Origin: Planctomycetota bacterium
Lineage (GTDB): Bacteria; Planctomycetota; B15-G4
Direction: 5' to 3'
DNA: 64,000 nt
Assembly (NCBI GenBank): GCA_029259695.1
Contig: JAJDEQ010000231.1
Location: 1-64,000, forward strand
This document shows positions 8,137 to 16,613 of the stretch, piece by piece. Under the pieces are notes generated by a model that searched no databases, had not been told where the DNA came from, and saw only the letters and a list, made by a program, of their open reading frames with translations. Both the position numbers and the translations under genes were made by a program. Positions within the stretch are counted from its first letter, which is position 1; each line of letters opens with the position of its first letter.

Positions 8137-9624
8137 ACAGGGGCCGTCGTCACCGCAATCCAACTCGTCGGGGGTGGGATCGATACCGCAAGTACCCGAC
8201 GGCGCGGGCAACGGCAGTCCGGTGATCAGGTGCAGCAACAGTGCGAAGGCGTCGCGGCCGTCGATCACGCCGTCGTCCTGGACGTCGGCGGAGTCCGCGC
8301 ACCCGAGCGGCGCGCCGCTCCCGGCCAGGAAGCGCAGCAGCGCGCGCAGGTCGCGGAAGTTCACGTTGGCGTCCCCGTTGACGTTGCCGCGGATGAACAG
8401 CGGCGCGTTGGGAAAGTCCACCTCCACCCGCCACACCTGCTGGTCGGTGGTGTTGAAGTCGCTGGTCTGGATCGTGAAGCGGTTGCCATCCGTGGCCTCG
8501 CCCAAGCGCACGATCGAGAAGAAGTAGTCGTCGCCGTTGATCTGCAGGTCGACGCCGGTCTGCATGACCTTGTCGGCCACCGGATCGGGACCGGCGAAGA
8601 TGCCCTGCTCGATCACGCCGCCGCCCGAGTCGAAGCTGGCGCTGAAGACCACGCCGTCGTCCAACATGAGCACCTTCCCGAAGCTCTGGAAGGCGCCGCT
8701 CGTGTCGGCGATCAGTTGCACGTCGTTGACGAACCCGAACGGCGTGGGCACGGAGACGTACACGCCCGGCATGTAGTCGATCACGGCCACGACGTCACCC
8801 GCCGCATCATCCGGCGGGTCGTAGAACGTGGTCGTGGGGCTGGCGGTGAGCGAGAAGCCCACCTCACCGGCGGCGTTGATCGAGGGCACGGGCTGCACGC
8901 TGACGCCCAGCTTCTCGATCGCGGTGTCGATCGTGTCCAAGGTGTCGCCCGGCGTGTCGAACAGCAGGATGCCCCGCGAGAGGCCCATGGTGGGATCGGT
9001 GTACTCCATCTGCACGCCCAGCGTGCCGGCGTCGTTGAAGGCCACCTCCTTGGTGTTGAAGTAGGTGCCGCTGCCGTCGCGCAGCACGTCGAGCGGGCCC
9101 GCCACCGGGCCGCGCAAGAGGGCCCCGTCGCCGTTCACGATGGTGCTCACCGCCACCTGGCCCACCTCGGACAGGACCACGTTCGACTGGGGTGGCGACG
9201 GGTCCGGATCGAAGGGCACGTCGAGCGTCTCGTACAGCGTGAGGATCGGGCCGCCGACGCTCGTGGTGCGGTAGATGCCCAGGTAGTCGTCGGCGCCGTC
9301 CTCCCGGCGCGCGCGGAAGATCACGTCCCCGTTGCCGTTGACCTGCGGACTCTTGACGTCGCTGTACCCGGACGGCTGGTAGACGATGGCGAACAACGGG
9401 CCGCCGTCGCCCACGAACAGGCGCGGCTCACCGGTGGCCGGCTCGCTCCCCGCGAAGATCACCGTGCCGTCGGTCGCGATGTCGGGCGGCACGTTGCCGT
9501 TGATGAAGCCCAGCCCGGGCTCGAAGTCCTGGGCGATGCGCACGAAGGTGAAAGCCTGCGCGGCGGCTTCCCCGCCCCCGCCCCACAGCACCCCAGCCAA
9601 CACGACGATGGAGACCGTCCGCAT
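8131..9624 (-). CDS. Secreted NxxGxxxF-repeat protein with dockerin-like end
   Basis: 497 aa with a clear signal peptide (TVSIVVLAGVLWGGGGEAAAQA). The body has tandem segments with the N-x-x-G-x-x-x-F pattern, for example NGNGDVIF and NAAGEVGF, known from secreted planctomycetal choice-of-anchor proteins. The C-terminus has a dockerin type I-like pair of calcium-binding loops (GNVNGDANVNFRDL, and DVQDDGVIDGRDAFALL). The ATG at 9624 has GGGAGGAG upstream. It ends in an acidic Cys-containing tail (CGDDGPCP). In planctomycetes such dockerin ends are usually structural or anchoring, not cellulosomal. Confidence 0.8.
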   Translation of the reverse strand: MRTVSIVVLAGVLWGGGGEAAAQAFTFVRIAQDFEPGLGFINGNVPPDIATDGTVIFAGSEPATGEPRLFVGDGGPLFAIVYQPSGYSDVKSPQVNGNGDVIFRARREDGADDYLGIYRTTSVGGPILTLYETLDVPFDPDPSPPQSNVVLSEVGQVAVSTIVNGDGALLRGPVAGPLDVLRDGSGTYFNTKEVAFNDAGTLGVQMEYTDPTMGLSRGILLFDTPGDTLDTIDTAIEKLGVSVQPVPSINAAGEVGFSLTASPTTTFYDPPDDAAGDVVAVIDYMPGVYVSVPTPFGFVNDVQLIADTSGAFQSFGKVLMLDDGVVFSASFDSGGGVIEQGIFAGPDPVADKVMQTGVDLQINGDDYFFSIVRLGEATDGNRFTIQTSDFNTTDQQVWRVEVDFPNAPLFIRGNVNGDANVNFRDLRALLRFLAGSGAPLGCADSADVQDDGVIDGRDAFALLLHLITGLPLPAPSGTCGIDPTPDELDCGDDGPCP

Positions 9625-10018
9625 GGCGCCCACTCCTCCCGATTCGAGATGACCGGCCCGCAGACCGGCAAGAACGCTCTCCACGCCACCAGCCCCGGGC
9701 GCCGAGAAGTGCGGCCGATCCTACCCGAGGCCGCCGATTCCGGGCTTTTCGGTCGAGTGACGGGCCTCGGACGGCCGATCCTCTCGGCAGCGCGCGCGCC
9801 CCCTGAGGCCGTCCCTCGCCGACTCCGATCCGCCCCGCACCCCGCTCTCTGCTCGCCGCGCCCCCACCCCCGAATCGTTGAACAACACTCGTGCACGACA
9901 ACACGGCCCTTCGAGGTCTGGTAGTTTCGTGCCCTGCTGTTGCGACCTCGGGCCCCCCGAACCCCGAACTCGCCCGTGGTCGCCGTTGTCCCTCCCCTCC
10001 CCGAAAACCGAGGACGCG
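9625..10018. other. Divergent intergenic region (394 bp)
   Basis: It separates the NxxGxxxF gene from the trypsin-like protease, so both promoters should lie here. It contains an 8-bp dyad (CCGAGGCC at 9725-9732 and GGCCTCGG at 9763-9770), flanked by two copies of CGGCCGATCCT around 9712 and 9773. No gene or obvious -35/-10 pair was found. Confidence 0.5.
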
Positions 10019-12262
10019 ATGCGCTCGATCTCCCACTCCGTCCAGGCCGCACTGCTCGCCGGCCTTGCCCTCGTCGCTCTGGCTGCACCGGGCTCCGCCC
10101 AGGTCCGCCACGACGGCACGCCCAAGGGCAGCCCACGCACGCAGGACGTGCCCACCTTCGTGGTGCCCGCACCGGACGTGAACGCGCTCCAGCAGGAAGA
10201 CGCCGACAACAAGGCGCAAGGGGTCGTCGGCCCGCTGCGCTACGGCACGATGATCGAGCTGCCGATCACGTTCGAGGACGTGGCCGAGTGGGGTGTGAGC
10301 GACGACGGTGAGCACCTCGTCGGTCGGGTGCGCCTCGTCGCCCCCGATGCCTTCAGCCTGGGCGTGCAGTTCGCCGAGTACGACCTCCCGCCGGGCGGCA
10401 GGTTGTTCCTCTACGACGACGGGCAGGAGCAGGTCTTCGGCGCGTACACCCAGAAGAACCGCATCCACAACGGTGAGTTCGTGGTCGAGCCCTTCCCCGG
10501 CGACTCGGTCATCCTCGAGTACAACCAGCCGCTCGACCACGACGGCGGCGCGCGCAGCGTGCACCTGCAGCTGTACGGACTGATCTATGACTACGCCGAC
10601 ATCTTCGCCATCGAGGCCGGGCTGCCGGCGATCGGCAGCCAGTTCGGGGACGGCTGCAACTTCGTCGAGGCGAACTGCCCCGACGGCGATCCCTACGACG
10701 ACGAGAAGCGCGCCGCTGTGCGCACGCTCTACTTCGGCGGCCTGTGCTCGGGCGTGATCATCAACAACACCGAGAACGACGAGACGCCCTACCTGTACAC
10801 GGCCAACCACTGCGGCACCGGCAGCTCCGTCGTCGTGCGCTTCAACTACCAGTTCTCCGGCTGCGGCACCGGGAGCCTGCCCAGCAACCAGAACATGTCC
10901 GGCGCGGTGCTGCTGGCCAGCGACGTCGACACCGACGGCCGCTTCCTGCGTCTCAACGGCAGCATCCCCGACAGCTTCAACCCCTACTACGCGGGCTGGA
11001 CCCGCTCCTCGTCCAACCCGACCTTCGGCATGTCCTTGCACCACCCGAGCGGCTCGCCGAAGAAGATCTCGATCGACGTCAACGGCGGCTTCGCGACGAC
11101 CAGCAACTTCATCGGGCTGGGGCCGATCAAGGTCTGGGACCTGCAGTTCCAGAACGGCGGCACCGCGGGCGGCAGCTCGGGCAGCCCGATGTGGGACCAG
11201 AACCGGCGTCTGCGCGGCGTGCTCACCGGCGGCAGCAGCTGCCTCGACGGCAAGTACGGTCGCTTCCACACCTTCTGGAACGAGAGCAACATCGCCACCT
11301 GGCTCGACCCGAACAGCACCGGCGTCACCTCGATCGACGCCTTCGATCCGTTCGCGGACGAGAACCCGGCCGACATCTCGATCATCACCCCCACCAGCGG
11401 CCCCGAGGGCGGCCTCACGGTGGTGACGATCATCGGCACGGGCATGGACGGCGTGAACGAAGTCACCTTCGGTGGCGTCCCCGGGACGAACCTGGTCGAG
11501 GTCAGCGACACCGCCGTTCGCGCGACGTCCCCCGCCGGCACCTCGGGCACGACCGTCGCGGTGGCGGTGACCGACGGCTTCGGGACCGACACGCTGCCCA
11601 ACGCGTTCACCTACACGACCAACCCCACGCCGGCGCTGACCATGATCGAGCCGGACGAGGGCCTGATCGGCGGCGGCGAGGTGGTCACCATCACCGGCAC
11701 CACCGTCGTGGGCGTCACCGACGTGCAGTTCGGCGGCGTCTCCGGCACGAACCTGTTCGTGCTCGACGCGCAGACGATCCAGGTCACGACGCCCCAGGTC
11801 GGCGGCGCCGGTGCGGTGGACGTGACCGCCATCGGCAACGGCTCCGACACGCTGGTCAACGGCTACACCTACGTGAACCCAGGCCAGTTCATCGAGATCG
11901 AACCGGGTCACCCCGGTCAGCTCGGCATCCCCGTGCTGTACGGCACCGGCGAGATCATCCCCGGCGGCCCGAACTTCCAGATCCAGACCGCAGCGGTGTT
12001 CCCCAACTCCATCGGCAGCATGTTCATCTCCCTCGACGAGGGCGCGGTCCCGTTCAAGGGCGGCACGCTGTACACGATCCCGTTGGTGATCCAGGTGCCG
12101 ATCCAGGCCAGCATCCTGGGCACGATCGTGTTGCCCGCCTCGCTCGACATCACGGTGCCACCGGGACTCCAGATCGTGTTGCAGCAGGGCTTCGTCGATG
12201 CCGGTGCATCGAACGGCGTGTCGCTGACCAACGGCCTGAAGATCATCGTCGGCGAGAACTGA
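10019..12262 (+). CDS. Secreted trypsin-like serine protease with IPT and PFKGG domains
   Basis: 747 aa with a signal peptide ending SAQV. The protease domain resembles lysyl endopeptidase-type S1 enzymes: catalytic His264 in LYTANHCGTG and Ser387 in GGSSGSPMWD, with conserved disulphide Cys nearby. Two IPT/TIG beta-sandwich repeats follow (IITPTSGPEGG and MIEPDEGLIGGG), and then the C-terminal domain with VPFKGGTL found in several proteins of this window. The ATG at 10019 follows GAGGA; the longer frame upstream lacks a signal peptide. The predicted role is extracellular or outer-surface proteolysis. The catalytic Asp was not assigned with certainty. Confidence 0.85.
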   Translation: MRSISHSVQAALLAGLALVALAAPGSAQVRHDGTPKGSPRTQDVPTFVVPAPDVNALQQEDADNKAQGVVGPLRYGTMIELPITFEDVAEWGVSDDGEHLVGRVRLVAPDAFSLGVQFAEYDLPPGGRLFLYDDGQEQVFGAYTQKNRIHNGEFVVEPFPGDSVILEYNQPLDHDGGARSVHLQLYGLIYDYADIFAIEAGLPAIGSQFGDGCNFVEANCPDGDPYDDEKRAAVRTLYFGGLCSGVIINNTENDETPYLYTANHCGTGSSVVVRFNYQFSGCGTGSLPSNQNMSGAVLLASDVDTDGRFLRLNGSIPDSFNPYYAGWTRSSSNPTFGMSLHHPSGSPKKISIDVNGGFATTSNFIGLGPIKVWDLQFQNGGTAGGSSGSPMWDQNRRLRGVLTGGSSCLDGKYGRFHTFWNESNIATWLDPNSTGVTSIDAFDPFADENPADISIITPTSGPEGGLTVVTIIGTGMDGVNEVTFGGVPGTNLVEVSDTAVRATSPAGTSGTTVAVAVTDGFGTDTLPNAFTYTTNPTPALTMIEPDEGLIGGGEVVTITGTTVVGVTDVQFGGVSGTNLFVLDAQTIQVTTPQVGGAGAVDVTAIGNGSDTLVNGYTYVNPGQFIEIEPGHPGQLGIPVLYGTGEIIPGGPNFQIQTAAVFPNSIGSMFISLDEGAVPFKGGTLYTIPLVIQVPIQASILGTIVLPASLDITVPPGLQIVLQQGFVDAGASNGVSLTNGLKIIVGEN

Positions 12263-12324
12263 CCGGACGGCTGCTGCCCCCCGACGGTCACTCCCCGGCG
12301 GCGCCGAACCCGCCTGCCCCGTCC

Positions 12325-12342
12325 CCTTGCCGTGACGCAAGG
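12325..12342. terminator. Small hairpin between convergent genes
   Basis: A 6-bp stem (CCTTGC with GCAAGG, loop CGTGAC) lies in the 85-bp gap between the convergent protease and HEAT-repeat genes, next to the HEAT stop codon. No U-tract. It could end either transcript. Confidence 0.35.
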
Positions 12343-12347
12343 ACTGC

Positions 12348-14294
12348 TCACAGGATGTCGAGCACTTCGTCCACGGCGGGGACGCGGGCGCGGTAGTTGT
12401 TGTCCTCGCTGATGCGCGCGTTCCAGGGCAGGTCCGTCTTCTCGCAGACGATGCCCAGGGCGACGCACGCGAAGGCGCGGTTGAGTTCGGCCTTGTCCTC
12501 GTCGCGGGCCAGCCCCTGCAGCGGATCGACGGCACTGCGGTCGCCGATCAGACCCAGGGCCCGGGCCACGGCCGAACTCACGCCGAGGGTCTGGGCCGAG
12601 CGCAGCGTCTCGACCAGGATGTCGATCGTCTCCACGTCGCCCATCAACCCCAGCGCCGTCGCGACCTGCAGGCGGAAGGTCGGGGTGATCGTCTTGTCCG
12701 GCAGTTGGCTGCGCAGGTGCGCCGACGCCGGCTGGTAGTCCATCAGTCCCAGGCCCACGGCGCAGTAGCCGCGGAAGTCCTGGTCCCGGGAGTCGAGGAA
12801 GTCACCGGTCAGGGCCTCCCCCGCGTCGCGCACACCGAGCAGACCGAGGGCGATCGCCGCGGCGCTCTTGTACGACGGGTCCTTCTCCCGTTCGTAGGCG
12901 ACCTGCACCGACTCCATGATGCGCGCGGCTTCGCGCGCCTGGGAGCGGCCGTACAGCGCCGCGGCCAGGGCCGCCCACGAACGGTGGGTCTTGCGCGAAG
13001 CCTTGCCCGAGTCGAGTTCGCGCATGAGCAGGTCCACCAGCCGCGCGTGTGCGCGTTCGCGCAGCTCGGGTTGCTCGTCCCGGGCGCCGATCTTGGCCAG
13101 GCTGATGAAGGCGAAGTGACGGGTCTGGGCGTCGCGCCCTTCGCGCACGTAGTCCATGAGTGAGTCGACCACATCGGCGTCGGCCATGGAGCACATGCGA
13201 CCCAGGGCGATGGCCACCGACTGTCGCACGAGGTTCTCGGTGTCCCGTTCCTCGAAGGTCTCCATCAGCGGCTCGATCAGCACGCGCTCACCAGGCGTCG
13301 CCAGCTTGCCCAGCGACGTGGGGATGTAGCTGCGCACGGTCTGGTCGAGTGAACGGTCGGCGAGCTTGCGCACGAGGTACTGCTGCGCGGGCGCTGCGCC
13401 TTCGCCCTGGACCAGGCCCAGCGCGAGCAGAGCGCAGACCTTCACGTCCTTCTCCGCGTCGCTGAGGTCGTCGACCAGGGCAGCCAGGGAGTCGACCACG
13501 TCCGGCGTGTCGATCAGGCCCAGCGAGAGGGCGGCGAAGGCACGCACCCGGTTCGACACCCGGCTCTGCCCCACGGCGGTCCGGCCGGCCGACGAGTCAC
13601 CGGCGAGCTGCTGCAGGGTCTCCACCGCATCCTCCGAGCCCAGCACGCCGAGGGCGAGTGTGGCCGCGCCGCGCACGGTCAGCTCGTCGTGGCGCAGCAG
13701 GGGCAACACGGCCGGCAGGATCACGTTGACGCTCCCGGCCCGGCCGATGCGCCCGAGGGCCAGCACGGTGGAGTCGAGGATGTCGCGGTCCTCACTGCTC
13801 CCGAGCAGTTCGATGAAGTCGGGGATCACGTCATCGACCACGCGTTGCAGATGCGGCCGGCGCGAGGCGGTTCGGGACTCGTGCCTCCCCCGTCGCGTGA
13901 GCACGTTGATGCCGGACGAGGGGCGTTCGAGGGTCATGCGCTGCTTGAGTGCCAGGAACGCGTCCTTGTTGTGCTCCCACCAGAACTCCCAGACGTCGTA
14001 GCCGGGGCCCGAGGACTCCCATCCGCCGGTGCTCCCCTGCTTGTCGCCGCCACCGCGCAACGGCGTGCCGCGTCCCGTGGTGCCGCCCGCGTCCGGCACG
14101 CCACCCTGCCGCCCACCCGGACGTCCCGGCCCCGGCTTCATTCCGCCGCCGGGTGAGTCGCCGGGGCGCACCGTGCCGCCGGAACCGCCCGTGTTGCTCC
14201 CCGCGTCCCCCGGCCCCTTGTACTGCCCGCCGTGTGCCCAACCAGGCGCACTGAGCGTCACGATGCACAACACGACCGTAGCGAAGATCCCCAT
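12348..14294 (-). CDS. Secreted HEAT-repeat protein
   Basis: 648 aa. A signal peptide (GIFATVVLCIVTLSAPGWAHG) is followed by a Gly/Pro/Asp-rich linker (residues 22-95) and a WEFWWEHNKDAFLALKQR segment. The rest is about ten HEAT-like helical repeats with signatures such as VRGAATLALGVLG, VRQSVAIALGRM and FRGYCAVGLGL. HEAT arrays are scaffolds for protein-protein contacts, and this combination with WEFWWEHNK is typical of planctomycetal periplasmic scaffolds. The ATG at 14294 has GGGAG six bases upstream. The frame is open far upstream, but that part lacks a signal and looks like a shadow of the opposite operon. Confidence 0.85.
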   Translation of the reverse strand: MGIFATVVLCIVTLSAPGWAHGGQYKGPGDAGSNTGGSGGTVRPGDSPGGGMKPGPGRPGGRQGGVPDAGGTTGRGTPLRGGGDKQGSTGGWESSGPGYDVWEFWWEHNKDAFLALKQRMTLERPSSGINVLTRRGRHESRTASRRPHLQRVVDDVIPDFIELLGSSEDRDILDSTVLALGRIGRAGSVNVILPAVLPLLRHDELTVRGAATLALGVLGSEDAVETLQQLAGDSSAGRTAVGQSRVSNRVRAFAALSLGLIDTPDVVDSLAALVDDLSDAEKDVKVCALLALGLVQGEGAAPAQQYLVRKLADRSLDQTVRSYIPTSLGKLATPGERVLIEPLMETFEERDTENLVRQSVAIALGRMCSMADADVVDSLMDYVREGRDAQTRHFAFISLAKIGARDEQPELRERAHARLVDLLMRELDSGKASRKTHRSWAALAAALYGRSQAREAARIMESVQVAYEREKDPSYKSAAAIALGLLGVRDAGEALTGDFLDSRDQDFRGYCAVGLGLMDYQPASAHLRSQLPDKTITPTFRLQVATALGLMGDVETIDILVETLRSAQTLGVSSAVARALGLIGDRSAVDPLQGLARDEDKAELNRAFACVALGIVCEKTDLPWNARISEDNNYRARVPAVDEVLDIL

Positions 14295-14346
14295 GGTGGG
14301 CTCCCGTGCAACCCGCGCGGCGCAGGCTGCGCGCCACGGCGCGCCG

Positions 14347-14374
14347 CGTTCACGTGTCGCGCGACTCGTGAGCG
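14347..14374. promoter_or_regulatory. 28-bp near-palindrome, possible operator
   Basis: CGTTCACG and CGTGAGCG flank a perfect 10-bp palindrome GTCGCGCGAC. Arms match except one base pair and a T-T pair. It lies 53 bp upstream of the HEAT start, where a dimeric regulator could bind. Confidence 0.4.
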
Positions 14375-14526
14375 TGCGGCGTCGAACTCGTCTGCACCGG
14401 TGAACGCAACCACGGGCTTCGGCGGATGCATGATCCCCGTGGCGGCGGAGCGAGACACAGCGCCCAGCGCATCGGCGCCGCGCGGTCGCTGCTCTTCGGA
14501 CGCAGCCGAGGTCCTGCGCAACGAAC

Positions 14527-14562
14527 ACGAGCGCCCGTCGATCGCAATCGACGGGCGCTCGT
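14527..14562 (+). terminator. Perfect 16-bp hairpin, terminator-like
   Basis: ACGAGCGCCCGTCGAT pairs perfectly with its complement across a CGCA loop. The arm ends in GT and is followed by TTGG, giving a short T-run on the plus strand. It lies about 100 bp before the plus-strand operon and after no annotated plus-strand gene. It could end a small RNA or act as a leader attenuator. Confidence 0.55.
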
Positions 14563-14664
14563 TTGGCGTGCAAGGCCGCGGCCGCGGCGCCGCAACAGCT
14601 CAACGCAGCGTGGCGGCCCCCGCGCAGATACCATGGGGCCTGCCGCGTGGGCACGGAGGATGTC

Positions 14665-15219
14665 GTGGGGCACAGCACCGGGCAGGACCAGAAGGCCCAA
14701 CTCGGCACCGGATGGGCCACCGCATTGCTGCTGCTCGGTGCAGCCCAGGCGGTGCTCTGCGGTCTGACGCTCAACGGCCTGCACGAGCGCACGCAGCGAC
14801 TAGCCGAACTGCTGCCACACCACACCGACCCGAGCATGAGCGCGCAGCGCGTGCTGCCCGCACTGCTCGAGCACGTGCCGGATGATGCGCGCGTCCTGAT
14901 CGTCACCCGTGAACCCCACCCGTTGCCCTGGGCCTTCCACCTGCTGCCTCGGCGCTGGCGCGCGCTGCAAGCGCTCGACGACGCCTTGCTCACGGCACCC
15001 GCGACGGCGAGCCTGCACTGGCCGCGGATCGTCAGCGACTGGTACGAACGTCTCGAACGCGAGGATCGCCGGCTCACACCCGAACGCTTCGAGGCGGGTC
15101 TCGCCTGGGCTGACTGGGTGATCATGTACGGCGATGGCATCCCCTGGCCCGCCGAGACCCCCAGGCTCCGGCTAGTGGCCACGGTCGAGGGCAGTCGACT
15201 CGTGCGCATCGTGCGATGA
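14665..15219 (+). CDS. Single-pass membrane protein, first gene of glycosyltransferase operon
   Basis: 184 aa. GTG at 14665 has GGAGGA four bases upstream. A transmembrane helix (GWATALLLLGAAQAVLCGL, residues 15-34) precedes a soluble domain with DDARVLIVTREPHPLPWAF and WADWVIMYGDG. These look like Rossmann-type strands, without a recognised active site. Its last codons overlap the next gene (ATGA). Similar small proteins accompany GT-C transferases in planctomycetal envelope clusters, but no function can be assigned. Confidence 0.7.
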   Translation: MGHSTGQDQKAQLGTGWATALLLLGAAQAVLCGLTLNGLHERTQRLAELLPHHTDPSMSAQRVLPALLEHVPDDARVLIVTREPHPLPWAFHLLPRRWRALQALDDALLTAPATASLHWPRIVSDWYERLEREDRRLTPERFEAGLAWADWVIMYGDGIPWPAETPRLRLVATVEGSRLVRIVR

Positions 15220-16613
15220 ACGTCGCCTGGGTCGCCCTCGTCTTGATCACGCAACTCGTGGCAGGCTCCGTCGTGTGGAGCTGGCTGTACGCGGCTCCCT
15301 CCAGCGGAGAGGAACAGGATCTCGGGCCGTGGCTCTCGCTCCCGGGCGCGTTGGCGGCCGCGCTCGTCCTGGGCCCGGCCGCCCTGGCCATGCTCATGCT
15401 GGCCTACGGCGTCGTGGGTATCCCCTTCGGACTGGGCCCGGTGCTCGCGCCGTGGTGGGTCGCCGCGTGGTGGCAACGGCGACGATTGGCACGGCTGTTG
15501 GGAACAGCAGCGCGCGCGAGTTCCGGGAGCGACCGCGCGCTCTGCGTGCTGACGCTCGTCGCCGCCGCCGCCGTGGCGAGCATCAGTCTGCGCGTGCCGC
15601 TGCACACCTCCGACGCGGTCCACGTCTACGGCACGACCGCGCGCTTCTTCGAGACCGAACGGGGCCCCGCCCTGGACGCCATGGCCAGCACCACGACCTT
15701 CGGTTGGCACAGCCGGGACTACCCCCCGCTGCTGGCCTTCAACGAAGCGCTGGTCTTCCTCGCCGCGGGCGACCGACGAGCCGCCCTGGTCAAGCCGCTG
15801 TTCGTCATGCCCTGGGCTGCGTGGATCCTGGGCGTCTGGGCGATCGCTCGCAGGCTGCGACCGCGAGCCGCCGGCTACGGGGTGACTCTGCTCTTCGCGG
15901 CCGTCCCCGCCGCCGTGCCCCTCGCGGAGTCGGGGTACGCCGACCTGTTCCTCGTCGCCGGCCTGCTGTGCCTCGCGAACGAGATCCGTCGACAACTGAG
16001 CACGCCGGCTGCCTCCGGGGATGCATGGCGCCTGATGGCGTGGGCAGCCGCGCTCGGCTTGACCAAGGACGAAGGCGTCGTCGCCGCCGTGGCCGTCGCC
16101 GTCTGGCTCACGCTCGGCGTGATCCGCCGCACGCGCCCGGCGCATGTCCTCTGGCCGGTCGGGGTCCTGCTGCTGATCGTCTGCACCTGGCCGCTGCTGT
16201 GCGCGCTCCACGCCGTCGGTGCGGGGCGTCTGTCGAGCTCCGCGCCCCTTGAACGACTGGCCGCGCTGCCTGACGTGGTGAGCCACCTGCTCACGGGAAT
16301 GGCCCTGCCCGTGACCGCAGCGGGCCGGCTGCCCGCGCTGCACGTCATCGCCGCGCTCGTGCTCGCCACCCTGGGCCTGGGCCGCCGATGCCCGCAGGCC
16401 GTCGGCCGTCGTATCCTGTGCTGGGAAGCGCTCCTCCTGGGGCACGCCGCCCTGTACACCGGCGTGATCCTCCTCAATCACATCGATCCCGTCTGGCAGG
16501 TCACCGTGAGCGGGCAGCGATTGGCGTTCCACTTCACTCCCTGGCTACTGCTGCTGGCCGTCGACGGCGCCACCGCACTGTCGACGACCGCACCGCGCGA
16601 GCCGCGCTCGTGA
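15216..16613 (+). CDS. Multi-pass GT-C-like membrane glycosyltransferase
   Basis: 465 aa with about ten hydrophobic helices. A conserved-looking loop HTSDAVHVYGTTARFFETER and the WHSRDYPPLLAFNEAL motif fit the polyprenyl-phosphate sugar transferase families (ArnT/DUF2029-like), where the acidic residue of the first loop is catalytic. The start ATG overlaps the previous stop by 4 bp and its own TGA overlaps the GTG of the next gene. The three genes are one operon. Acceptor and sugar are unknown. Confidence 0.75.
   Translation: MNVAWVALVLITQLVAGSVVWSWLYAAPSSGEEQDLGPWLSLPGALAAALVLGPAALAMLMLAYGVVGIPFGLGPVLAPWWVAAWWQRRRLARLLGTAARASSGSDRALCVLTLVAAAAVASISLRVPLHTSDAVHVYGTTARFFETERGPALDAMASTTTFGWHSRDYPPLLAFNEALVFLAAGDRRAALVKPLFVMPWAAWILGVWAIARRLRPRAAGYGVTLLFAAVPAAVPLAESGYADLFLVAGLLCLANEIRRQLSTPAASGDAWRLMAWAAALGLTKDEGVVAAVAVAVWLTLGVIRRTRPAHVLWPVGVLLLIVCTWPLLCALHAVGAGRLSSSAPLERLAALPDVVSHLLTGMALPVTAAGRLPALHVIAALVLATLGLGRRCPQAVGRRILCWEALLLGHAALYTGVILLNHIDPVWQVTVSGQRLAFHFTPWLLLLAVDGATALSTTAPREPRS

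Larger units (their letters stand above)
14295..14664. other. Divergent intergenic region with two hairpins
   Basis: These 370 bp separate the HEAT gene from the glycosyltransferase/B12-rSAM operon. They hold a 28-bp near-palindrome (14347-14374) and a perfect 16-bp stem hairpin (14527-14562), annotated separately. No protein gene or tRNA was recognised. No cobalamin-riboswitch B12 box is visible, although the operon encodes a B12-type enzyme. Confidence 0.5.

Noticed and set aside
9428-12535. A 1035-residue open frame on the minus strand across the protease gene
   Set aside because: High-GC shadow of the protease, which has catalytic motifs, a signal peptide and a ribosome binding site. The shadow has Val/Asp/Arg-biased composition and no domain.
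14258-14521. Small minus-strand open frame in the HEAT leader region
   Set aside because: It overlaps the HEAT start, has no ribosome binding site and is low-complexity Arg/Ala/Ser.
14295-16532. Upstream extension of the HEAT protein frame
   Set aside because: The signal peptide starts at 14294 with a good ribosome binding site, and the extension runs over the opposite operon.
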